Positions 55,200 through 64,000 of a stretch of 64,000 bases of DNA are shown here, piece after piece. The DNA is from Viridothelium virens. Lineage: Eukaryota; Ascomycota; Dothideomycetes; Trypetheliales; Trypetheliaceae. A program made the translations under genes and the position numbers. The DNA is taken from the NCBI GenBank assembly GCA_010094025.1, contig ML991798.1:281948-345947 (forward strand), in the 5' to 3' direction. Below the pieces are notes generated by a model that was given only the letters and a program-made list of their open reading frames with translations, was not told the DNA's origin and ran no database searches. Position 1 is the first letter of the stretch, and every line of letters starts with the position of its first letter.

Positions 55200-57256
55200 T
55201 CATGGCCTTGCGAGCATTATCGCTTCAATAAGTGCCCCTTTACCTTCCTCTAGAGCCTTTTCCGCGCTCCAAAGCGCCTGTCTAAATTCTTCGACAGTCT
55301 TTGGCCTTGCAGTAAGAAGGCCTCCGCAACCATCCGCCGCTGCCGCTGCCAAAGCTGCGTAATTTGGGGTGGGTTGGATAGAGATATTTATATCATCGTT
55401 CTTGGCTTGAGCAGCAAGACCGTCAGGATAAACAAGCTCTGCCGAGGCTCTCGGGGCATTCCATCCACCGTTATTGAGGACGATAGTCAAGACTGGAATC
55501 TGATATTTGGCTGCTACCCATGCAGCACTGGCGGGAGCGCTACACAAGAAGGAGCCGTCACCTACCACTTGGCATACGATCTTCGGAATGATATCATAAC
55601 CTTCGGGATGGGTATTGAGAGCCAGGCGGACGCCAAGGGCAGCACCATTACTCCAGCCGATGCCGGTTCCACCGCAATTCAGCCAGCTACCAGGAATGGA
55701 GGACATGATTTGATCGGAGAGAGATTGCGAACAGGTAACGGCTTCGACGACATATACTGTTTCGCGAGGCAGGGTCTGCCTTAAGAGAGCGCCGATATTG
55801 TGAATGTCTAATGTGCTGTCACCTTTTATGTTAACGAGTCGCTCGAAAGACTCGACTCGACTTCGATGCACACGGGCTAAATTGTCCCAGCGGCTTTTAT
55901 ATTTGGGTTCCTGTAGGGTCTGTTGGAGAGCGTCGTTCTCAGCTAAGTGGGCGTTGATTTGTCTCAAAGCGGTGCAGCAGTCCGCCTTCCAGCGGCCATG
56001 CGCAGCGAAGAAAGATACCGGCATCATGTAATTGAGCGGGTCGACGTCGACATGATAGATGAACGCAGTCTTTGGCGGTGGATTACGAGAGGGTATCCAA
56101 GGTACGTCGCAGTCTAGAAGTAGGAGGACATCTGCATCCTTGGTGCACTCGTCGAGCGCCAGTCGAAAACCTTGCGATGCACGATGGGTCATTGGGAAGC
56201 ACATATCGCTTCCGCCCGTGTCGTACACACGAAGCCCAGGAATCCTATCCGCCAAACCCACTAGTTCTCTCGGGCAAGCTCGGTTGCGCCCAGAGTAGCC
56301 AGTGACTACCAAAGGTCGCTCAGCGTTGACCAAAGCTTCGGATAGAGTCGCGACGGCCTGCGCAGGCAATGCGGAGGGTCCGATAGGCTTCCATTGTTCC
56401 TGGGAAAGAGAGTAAGGCTCAATCTCTTCGGCGAGGGTTTCTCGAGCACTGGCAAGATAAACCGGACCTTTGGGATCGCTCTCAGCAAATTGGAGAGCCC
56501 GTCCGACGGACTGCTTCACGTTCAGTCCCGTGCGCACGTCACCGGTGTAGCGACAGTATTGACGGACGATTGCTTTCTGGTCCGGTGCATCCTGAAGCCA
56601 GTGCATGTACTCAGTGCGCGACCCGGTCAACTCGCCCTGTTCAGTGAAAGGGGTAAGACCAGCGAATACAAAGACTGGAGATCGTCCAACGCATGCGTTG
56701 TGGATCCCATGAGCTAGCGCCTGGGTTCCGACGTCGACATGAGCGATGACTGCTTGCGGGCGACCTGTGACTCGAGCAAACCCATCTGCCATGGAAATGG
56801 CAGTTATCTATCAGCATGAATATCAGCACGGCAGCAACGGTGAAGAGCAAAATGCTTTGGTCTGTCTGGACGACCCTACCTCGCTCGGGCAGGTGTAGAT
56901 TGTAGGGAAGCGACCCGGGCGCTCTTGCTTGCCTTTGGCAATTGCTTCTATGATGCTTGCATGGTCCGCGCCAAGGTTGACAAAGCATGCCTTTACTCCG
57001 GCCTTGATCATATAGAATTAGATCTAATAATCATTGGGTGAAGCTGTGACCGTTGTACCTCCCAGAGCGCCTCGAAAAGGGCAAAAGCGGTCGTGTATCT
57101 GCCGATGTGATTAGTTCAATTGAATAGAGGATCCCAAGTGTCATAGCAACATTCTGACCCTGGAATCTTTTTGATTCTATCATCGGCGTTCGACGAGATG
57201 CTGGATGTTGTTGTTGCTGAGCATCGTGTAGCTCGTAGAGAGTATCCGGAGAACAT
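55200..57256 (-). CDS. Thiamine-diphosphate enzyme (acetolactate synthase-like/benzoylformate decarboxylase-like)
   Basis: The protein belongs to the three-domain ThDP superfamily of decarboxylases and carboligases. It is not the anabolic acetolactate synthase by sequence; its substrate is unknown. Four exons, 57256-57159, 57098-57059, 57002-56880 and 56807-55200 (introns 60, 56 and 72 bp), encode 622 residues. Core features: YTTAFALFEALWEAGVKACF, the catalytic Glu region TIYTCPSE, ISMADGFARVTGRPQ, DVGTQALAHGIHNA, and the ThDP/Mg motif starting GDGSFLCSAPASAAW and ending VLNNGGW. The first exon is inferred from phase and adds a Ser/Arg/Thr-rich N-terminus (MFSGYSLRATRCSATT) that could target mitochondria. 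An in-frame ATG at 57367 would extend it by 37 residues. The convergent amylase stop is 114 bp away. Confidence 0.85.
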
Positions 57257-57778
57257 CCCTCGCAAAGCAGCGTGAGAAAGACATGGTGCAAAGTTCCTAT
57301 GAAGGCGAAGCCTACATAAGGATGAATTGAAGGCTATACGAAATAAACCGAAAGCGTGTCCCTGCATCGTGCACTAAATATGCCGAAAACATGTACTAGT
57401 CAACTTTCGACGATGTATTTATGAGAGACAAAGTTGAAGAGAAATGACCACCTCTACTGTGGAGCGAGCAATGCTTGCGTGATATAGCATGCCGTGACCA
57501 GCGCAGGTGACAGACCTGATTCCTTTGTACCGTGCCGTGCGTGCCTGCGTACGGTATTTCAGCGGTCCCCGAACTACTATTTTCGAGGTTACTGCAAAGC
57601 ATCGAAAAACCGCCGTCGTCCAGACAATGGTGGCTGAAGTGCAGTGCTGCGAATCTGCCGTCGGCCCCGCAGTCATCTTGCATGAGCATAACAATACCTA
57701 CATAATCTGCTAGTAATACCTTTAGGCTCTTGGCAACACCAAATCGGCTGTCCTCGAATCCTTGCAACACGGAAAACC
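57257..57778. promoter_or_regulatory. Shared upstream region of the ThDP enzyme and CorA-like genes
   Basis: 522 bp between divergent starts (411 bp if the upstream ATG of the ThDP gene is used). Promoters are expected here; nothing specific is seen. Confidence 0.4.
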
Positions 57779-59593
57779 ATGTCCGACGATAGCTACAACA
57801 ACCATCGCAGTCGTAATCGCTCGCGTAGCCGCGATAGAAGGCGCCACTCAACCAAACGACGATCACATCATTATTCATATGAGTATGGACGCCCCATCGA
57901 TATCCGAGTTGGCAGTCGCCGCACGCCCGGTCGTTACCTCGAGCTGCGAGCAACAGGACCTCGCGACGTGCCCAGATTTGAGGACGTCATTGAGCAGACG
58001 CGAAGACTCAATCCGAATGACCCTATACTACTGTAAGCTTAAATAGACATGCTCGAATGTTGCAGCGATTGATGTCTCTGGTGTAGAGCGATCAATGGAT
58101 ATCAAGACTGGTTAGAAGAGCTTCTCAGCTCTTGTTTTGCCCACGAAGGATCGGATGAAGACCGTGCAGAGTTGACCAGGGCCATCTATCAAACGGATGA
58201 GCTTTGGTTTCCGGAGCGAAGCAATAGAGATTCGAAATATGCCCCGTGGACCTTTATTGTTGATGAGATGAACCTTCCAGACGTCTTCTGGTGGTCGTTT
58301 GGCGATTATCCCCCTGAAACGGAACGTCTATCATCCGGTAGGTTTTCACTATTGAATTACTGTTCTATAAATCACAAACTTAACACCAGAGATATATTTC
58401 TGGTGTCTGCAGTGCTCGCAGATATATTGAACAGCTAACGTGCACCTCACTCTTCTCTCTCCCCTCAATTGCCAAGCCCGATTTGTCGCACTGAAAAGTT
58501 TTGCATTATTAGTTCTCCGCCCGTGATTGTGGTGACACATATCTAACAGAGTAATCTAGTCGACTCTTATCGCTTACGCATTGGTGTATGGACGTGTCGT
58601 GAAGGTGCATTTGTGCATAATCGCCGAGTGCCCGTCACTATGCTCTTTACCCAACCTACTCGTGTCCAGGAAAATATTGCTAAATTTCTGGCTTTCCAGA
58701 AGCTGTATCAAGATCCAGAGTATGGAAATATACGATCAATAGAGGAAGGCGTGACCTGGGCTTTCTTGCGCCTTTTCACCATGCTCACTGACTGGCAAAA
58801 TATTGTGAAGGAAATGGAAAAGCGCCTACAGGCAGCTGTAAGCCAACCTTCAACATACTATTTGATCGATTGTAAGAAGACTGACGTGTATTAGACTGAT
58901 GATTCTCAAGGGAGCCGCTTTCCCGTCAAATATCGAACCCGAACCATGCACAGGGAAGTCGACCGGATCTACGATCTCATGTCCTACCTGAACTTCCACC
59001 TCCGCTGCCTTAAAAAACTTAGCAAGCTTAAAGACGATGCGTGCAAGGACCTTCCCAAAGGCGAAGATCCGGACCCGGTCTGGGGCGAAGTGGACAACGC
59101 ATCCGAGGACCTCGACCAGGCCAAAGACGAACTCGATGCCCTCAAGGAGCGCTTTAACAATCTCATCGAGCTCGAGTTCAACATCGCCAACGCCACCCAA
59201 TCCGAAAATTCTCAATTCCTCTCCGTCATCGCCACCCTCTTCCTACCCATCTCATTCCTCGCTTCCATCTGGGGCATCACCACCATCACGCTCTCCCCAC
59301 TCACCTACGTCTACGTCGCCGTTCCCGTGTTTCTTTGCAGCATTGCCTTCACCTTGTTCTTCACCTGGGCGGTGATGCGGGTCCAGAAACTCATCTATCG
59401 TTCCCGCAAGGAGCGGCCGGATATTCAACCGAATGAGTTTACCATGTTGGGAGAGGAGATTCCGAATTCTGCGGCGCCAATGGGACTTTCAAGAAGCAGG
59501 GCGAGAGAGAGGTTTCAAGGAGAGAAGCAGGTCTTGCAGCCAGCTGGGACGCGGAATCGATCACGGAGTCGGTCGAGAAGGCCGTCGCGCTGA
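57779..59593 (+). CDS. CorA-like fungal membrane protein
   Basis: CorA-type proteins carry Mg2+ or other divalent ions, but many fungal relatives are untested. Four exons: 57779-58032, 58087-58337, 58560-58837 and 58895-59593 (introns 54, 222 and 57 bp), giving 493 residues. Both ends are Arg/Ser-rich: SRNRSRSRDRRRHSTKRRSH at the start and RNRSRSRSRRPSR at the stop. The middle holds a cytosolic alpha/beta part and a long helix (DQAKDELDALKERFNNLIEL). Two C-terminal membrane helices follow, SVIATLFLPISFLASIWGI and TYVYVAVPVFLCSIAFTLFF. The family signature GMN after helix 1 is absent; the sequence there is WGITT. The 222-bp intron is longer than its neighbours but contains no coding segment that fits. 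Confidence 0.78.
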
Positions 59594-59742
59594 GAGCTGA
59601 CCTTTGCTCTGCCCCTAGCATATTTTCGCGTCCGATCTGGGGTCATTTGTTTGCGGATCTTGGGCCACTACTGGTCGTTCGCATGGCGGTACTAGCAGAC
59701 TGGAATTCTTTGACTAATAAATGCTCGCTGAAAATGAACAAG

Positions 59743-62187
59743 TTATCTCAGAAGGACAGCGGTCTCGTCCACATGGCATTGGATGATTCTTGGGAGCAGC
59801 TTTCCTAACTGACGCGCACCCTGATGAACTTCAAGATCTTTAAGAGCGCATAGCAGGCAGCTCGTGGTCTCCTTGAGGTAACAGCCTCCGAAGCCCAGAC
59901 TGAGAGCAATGTTTACTTTTAGTTCACTGTCGAGACCTTGAGTTACAAAGATCTGGGATTGCTTTTCGGAATTACAAAAGCCCCAGCCCGAGAGTAGATT
60001 TTCCAAAGTCCAGAGGTAAACTTCTTTCAAAATTTCATCATCAACGTATTGTCGATGCTCTTGTAGCCATTCGGCAGTATGTTTTCCACAATCACTCACA
60101 GTAGCCAAACGTGTACAGCAAAGTCTCTCGGTAATAGCCCGAGTGGGGTCGACGAGTTTTTGAGAAGATCCAACACTCACGACAGTGACAAGAAGGCTGT
60201 CATTCGGCTTTGCTGAGACTAAAGTCGCGTGCTGTAGCTTGACAGAACTTGGCTCTGCTTCTGACAGCGCTTGCAGCCATTGTCTATAGTCTTCATATGA
60301 CTGACAACGCTGTCCTTTGTCCAAATCAGAAAAGTTTTCACTAAATCCCATCAAAGACCCGAAAGTCTCTACTCGGATAAAAGCGCACTCGTCTTGCACG
60401 CCCGGAATCTGGCCTTCAGCGATTTCGATTCCGAAGCATTCTTCAAGACTCGTTCTCCGGTTCATATCTAGCCATTTTGCAACAGCTACATTAGACCCAT
60501 GTTGAATAGCAACAAGGCCCGCACCCCAAACATCTGGGGTCTGCGCCGTTGCCTCGGCAGTTCTTGGGGAGAATCCAAGAGCGGTGGATGCTGCTATGTC
60601 AAACCATTCGTGCCAATATATGTCGCCCTGCACCAAGCGGCCTAAGAGGCTGCCAAGAGCTCTAGTGTAGTCGGATAAGGGACAAAGACTAGACACGTCC
60701 TGAACCCCAAACCCATCAGCGATGGAATTTCCGAATAGCACGAATAGATGACTCAATACTGCCCAACGAATACATCCCTCTTTACATTCATCTATGGAGC
60801 CCTTGATTCGACAGGTTCGGCACTTGCAGCGATTAGAAACCTCATCCAGCAGGTCCATCGGTGGCGGAAAGCATTCGCAGGTCAAATTGAGTGGTGGTAG
60901 ACTCGAGAGCTCACTTCCGTAATCTCGTCTATTGTACTGTTCAGAATCAAGTGGTAGAAACGAAATTGGGGTAAGATCGCCGAGATTTTTACCAGAGGAA
61001 TCATGCAGGATTTTCGGCCATCGTCTGAGAATGTCTCCAATGCGAGCATTAATGCTTGAGGAATTGGTGGGAATATACGTTTCGAAGTTGAGAAACCCAT
61101 TGCGCAAGCTTCGGATAGGAATGTCTAACATCCACAGAACTAGTCGTTGCGCCAATACTCGAACCTCGTATCTCTCTTTTTTGTTCAAGGTTCTGTGCAA
61201 CTTATCCTCAGGATGATCGGAAGCGTATAACGGCAGACGGTGCCCTGTTGAATAGCCGTTATAAGCTTCTGCATGCCCCTGCCGAAGCCGGGTGTAGGTA
61301 TCGCCACGAAGCTCCAGAAGCTCGACGCAGCTCTTTGTATTGCCAGGAGAGGTGTGCGGTTCGGAACAAGTCTTTTCGATCATCATGCTCAGGTTTCGTT
61401 TGCCACGCGAACCGGCTCGTTCAAAGATCTGCGTACCAGACAGCGACACTTTGACATTGCCTTCGAAATGTGCGAGAATCCAGAGTAACAGGTCAGCTTG
61501 AAACCTCTCACAAAGCAGTAGACAGTCTGAAGTTGACTGGACCAGCTTTACTACAATACCCGCATACGTCTTTGCATCTACAACGTGAACGCAAAGATCT
61601 TTCAGCTCTGCTGGGAGATCACCAAGCGTGTGGCCTGCATTAATTACATTAAGGGAGACACTCTCGACGACCTTCGATAGCACACCAAGTAAACGATTGT
61701 GCTTAACCCAATAAAGCTGTGATTGCTCTGGTTTTCCCTGTGGCCCCATCTCTGCTTGTTCAATCATCTCGCAAAGTAGAAATGTTGCAAACCTCATGTC
61801 TTTGTGTTTGGTTGCAGCTGCCACGGTCGTCACTATGTACGCGTGGTCCTCGCTGAATGCCATGGCGCGTCCAACCGCGCCAGAGGCAATAAGATTAAGG
61901 CCGCCAACCTGGGTAATTTTTTGGTTACTCTTCGAAATGTCCTGGCGGATTGTTAATCCTCTGTCGTTCGGGTACGCTACACCGCTTGATCGCTCTAAGC
62001 AATAAGTGAAATCAGACTGATTGATCCCCTCTCTACCTATCCAATTCACTAGACTTTGAGACATTTTGACCACCGGATTTGTGGAGTTGACCAGGTCCAA
62101 GGCTGATTTTGTTAGCCCTACCCAATCTGAGGCCGAGGCCGATTGGTCAACTTGAATAAGGCCAGCCGGAGTTTCATTTTCTGCCAT
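59743..62187 (-). CDS. Large protein of unknown function (814 residues)
   Basis: I do not recognise this protein. One open frame of 815 codons (stop included) has no intron and no obvious signal peptide. It starts MAENETPAGLIQVDQSASAS and is of mixed composition, neither repetitive nor low-complexity, which supports a folded product. A moderately hydrophobic segment lies near residues 95-125 (GLNLIASGAVGRAMAF, HAYIVTTVAAAT). A cysteine cluster is at about 445-470: CKCRTCRIKGSIDECKEGC, five Cys in 19 residues, possibly metal-binding. The rest reads as a helical scaffold ending CALKDLEVHQG and VDETAVLLR. It might belong to lineage-specific fungal families near heterokaryon-incompatibility or NACHT-type genes, but none of their motifs is visible (no P-loop, no HET core). 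Confidence 0.75.
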   Translation of the reverse strand: MAENETPAGLIQVDQSASASDWVGLTKSALDLVNSTNPVVKMSQSLVNWIGREGINQSDFTYCLERSSGVAYPNDRGLTIRQDISKSNQKITQVGGLNLIASGAVGRAMAFSEDHAYIVTTVAAATKHKDMRFATFLLCEMIEQAEMGPQGKPEQSQLYWVKHNRLLGVLSKVVESVSLNVINAGHTLGDLPAELKDLCVHVVDAKTYAGIVVKLVQSTSDCLLLCERFQADLLLWILAHFEGNVKVSLSGTQIFERAGSRGKRNLSMMIEKTCSEPHTSPGNTKSCVELLELRGDTYTRLRQGHAEAYNGYSTGHRLPLYASDHPEDKLHRTLNKKERYEVRVLAQRLVLWMLDIPIRSLRNGFLNFETYIPTNSSSINARIGDILRRWPKILHDSSGKNLGDLTPISFLPLDSEQYNRRDYGSELSSLPPLNLTCECFPPPMDLLDEVSNRCKCRTCRIKGSIDECKEGCIRWAVLSHLFVLFGNSIADGFGVQDVSSLCPLSDYTRALGSLLGRLVQGDIYWHEWFDIAASTALGFSPRTAEATAQTPDVWGAGLVAIQHGSNVAVAKWLDMNRRTSLEECFGIEIAEGQIPGVQDECAFIRVETFGSLMGFSENFSDLDKGQRCQSYEDYRQWLQALSEAEPSSVKLQHATLVSAKPNDSLLVTVVSVGSSQKLVDPTRAITERLCCTRLATVSDCGKHTAEWLQEHRQYVDDEILKEVYLWTLENLLSGWGFCNSEKQSQIFVTQGLDSELKVNIALSLGFGGCYLKETTSCLLCALKDLEVHQGARQLGKLLPRIIQCHVDETAVLLR

Positions 62188-62878
62188 GGCGGAAGGGACG
62201 GATCGAGTTCTTGAAAATATATGAAGGTGAGAGACGAAAGATTAGAATTTGGATTCAGAAAAGAATGCAAGGCTAAGTAGGTATGGAGCTGATAGATTGA
62301 TGCCTACGAATAAGAATTCGCACCAACTGCCTGCCTAGCCATGACCTCAGCCCCGTCCAATCATCAACACTACTCACTCGAATAAAATGAACGCTTGGAG
62401 TAGCGATTGAAGACATATTTATTACTACTTCTGAGGTAGCAGGAGAAGCATCGAAAGAATTTAGAGCGATTGGTGTTATTACGCAGTGCACTCTGGGGAT
62501 TATTTCCGGGATGGGAAAGCGCACTCCAGCAGATCCAGTTTCAAACGCTAGCCCCACCTAAGTAACACTGAGCTCTCGTGAAATTGTGGTCTGCACTGTT
62601 TTCTGCCTTTTCAAACACTTTCTAACGGGTTTGAGGGAGGAGCGATCGCGCCGTGCTGCTGGGGCCGCTCCTTCATCTCCAGTGTGGCCTTCTTTGCAGG
62701 CTTGGGAAATTGGGAATTTCTTCACGGCGGACCTACGTATCAGATGGAACAATATTTGAGGAACTAGATGAAAATGCACCCACGAACAGAAATCCATGAA
62801 AAGGAGACCTAGTATGCAGCAACCAACACCAGTCAGTAAAAGACAGCCCATGAGCCTCTCAAATCCCCTCTATCCAAT
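62188..62878. other. Region between the 814-residue gene and SEC9
   Basis: 691 bp with the promoter of the orphan gene and the 3' region of SEC9, both on the minus strand. Frames of 94-97 codons at 62273-62851 lack support. Nothing else was recognised. Confidence 0.5.
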
Positions 62879-64000
62879 TTATTTGATGCGATCCAGCCGC
62901 GCCCGGTTGAATGCAATCTGATCGTCCACGGTATCGGTCTGCACAATCCAGTCAGCCTCGTCTTTCCGACCTCAAAGCATTCATAGAACAATTGACTCAC
63001 CTTCCCCGTGATCCGATCAATATGCGTATTCTGCTCATCCACCTCCCTCCCCATCGCCCGGCCCAACTGACCCAGCCTCCCCGCCGCCCCTTGCAGCAGA
63101 TCCAAGTTCCCCTCAATCTCATTCTCCATCTCGTCGTCCTCGCTGTCCGCCTCGAACTGGTACTTGCTGCGTTCGGCCAGGTTGCGACTACGGTTCGCCG
63201 CCGCAGCATTCGCGTTGGGGTTCTTACCGTCCAGGTCGCGCTGGTACTCGGCTTGGCGCTGGGTCGAGCGGAAGGCTTCGCGGCGGGTGGCTTCTCGCTG
63301 TTCGCGTTCCGAAAGGTGCTTGTCCATGATGGCTTGGTCGCGCTGTTCGCGGCGTTTGCCAGCGGTGAAGGGGTTGGAGACGTGCATGCTAAGTAGCTGT
63401 CAGTGTGTTTCATCATGTTTGGAGAGAACTTGTGGAGAAGAGATGGACGAATTGCTTGCATCTTGTGGGGGGCACGTGAACAATCTGAGGTGAGCTTCTA
63501 AGGCTGAAGGAGAAATTGCATGGAGATCAAGAATGAACTCACGCAAACATAGATTTATTGAGCGTCTTCAATTCCCTCGCCTTCTCTTCGGCAATGCGGT
63601 TCTGATCTGCAAACAGGATTAGCATAATCGCTGAATAATTTCAATGAACATATCTTACTCGATGCAAGGTCCAAGTTCTTCTCTGTGTTGTGGATTCGTT
63701 CACCCTGTTCGCCTAATCTCGAGAGGGTTGAACGACCTGTCTCTTCAGCTTGGGCTGCGATCCTAAGCGCATTTCTCGTAGACGCCACATCCTGATTCTT
63801 CAGCTGTCGGATCTGCTGCTTCGTGGCTTGGACATCCTCTACGCATATGAGTTAGTTCAGACCCGGCTCCAATCTCCACCCCTATACTGCAACAAGGGAA
63901 ACTTACCTTCCTCCTCCTCCTCCGCCGTCAGCTGCCTATCAGCATAAGCTCCATAGCCCTGATTGCTCCCCCCACCATACCCACCATACTCCTCCTCCCC
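62879..64000 (-). CDS. SEC9: Sec9, SNAP-25-type t-SNARE (C-terminal part; 5' end outside window)
   Basis: Sec9 supplies two SNARE helices to the plasma-membrane exocytic SNARE complex. Five exons are visible: 64000-63907 (partial), 63838-63659, 63606-63543, 63388-63001 and 62938-62879, with introns of 68, 52, 154 and 62 bp. They read in frame to the stop. The first visible part is Gly/Tyr/Gln-rich (GEEEYGGYGGGSNQGYGAYA), as in fungal Sec9. The first SNARE helix follows: EDVQATKQQIRQLKNQDVAS, STLSRLGEQGERIHNTEKNL, then ASNQNRIAEEKARELKTLNK and SMFAMHVSNPFTAGKRR. After an Arg/Glu-rich linker comes the second helix, ENEIEGNLDLLQGAAGRLGQ, LGRAMGREVDEQNTHIDRIT and GKTDTVDDQIAFNRARLDRI, ending in K. 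The N-terminal region lies beyond base 64000. Confidence 0.93.

Noticed and set aside
1-64000. CRISPR arrays, insertion sequences, retrotransposons or RIP-degraded repeats
   Set aside because: No regularly spaced identical repeats, transposase or reverse-transcriptase motifs, terminal repeats or long AT-rich mutated blocks were seen.

Overview
The window reads as nuclear DNA of a filamentous ascomycete (Pezizomycotina). Genes lie on both strands without operons. Most are split by short GT-AG introns (about 49-220 bp) with CTAAC/CTGAC-like branch points, and the gene set is typical of fungi (SEC9, OST2, VMA21, LETM1/MDM38, FUN30, NOP14, DUF2406, DUF3602, fungal rhodopsin-domain protein). No tRNA, rRNA, transposon, CRISPR array or biosynthetic cluster was recognised. 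The class cannot be fixed from the sequence alone. I reconstructed exon structures by hand from reading frame, splice signals and remembered family sequence, so introns and starts are predictions. Each joined model closes exactly in frame.

Layout: 1-5.6 kb holds the 3' end of ATG6/beclin, methylmalonate-semialdehyde dehydrogenase and calnexin. 6.6-13.9 kb holds a DUF2406 protein, VMA21 and an intronless FUN30-type SNF2 remodeler. 14.6-20.7 kb holds a DPP5-type dipeptidyl peptidase, a glycine-rich protein, an NTF2-like protein and a five-exon DUF3602 gene whose exons are too short to stand out as reading frames. 21.6-27.9 kb holds the mitochondrial phosphate carrier, a CBS-domain protein, a PTC7-like phosphatase and a secreted arylsulfotransferase-family protein. 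A gene-free stretch follows to 29.7 kb.

29.7-36.0 kb holds a seven-helix rhodopsin-domain protein, a divergent pair of mitochondrial genes (ADK2 and LETM1/MDM38) and an FAD monooxygenase. 37.0-43.4 kb is one gene for a 2082-residue coiled-coil protein whose C-terminal part is built from degenerate 30-residue repeats. 43.7-49.1 kb holds NOP14, OST2 and an ARO8-like aminotransferase. 49.6-55.1 kb is a head-to-head pair of carbohydrate enzymes, the AMS1 alpha-mannosidase and an intracellular-type GH13 amylase, starting only 180 bp apart. 55.2-64.0 kb holds a thiamine-diphosphate enzyme, a CorA-like membrane protein, an unrecognised 814-residue protein and the 3' part of SEC9.

Most genes are housekeeping: ER folding and glycosylation (calnexin, OST2), V-ATPase assembly, autophagy, secretion, ribosome biogenesis, chromatin and mitochondrial metabolism. 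The least explained items are the 2082-residue repeat protein, the 814-residue orphan, the DUF3602 gene with introns placed at its repeat boundaries, and the divergent glycosidase pair.
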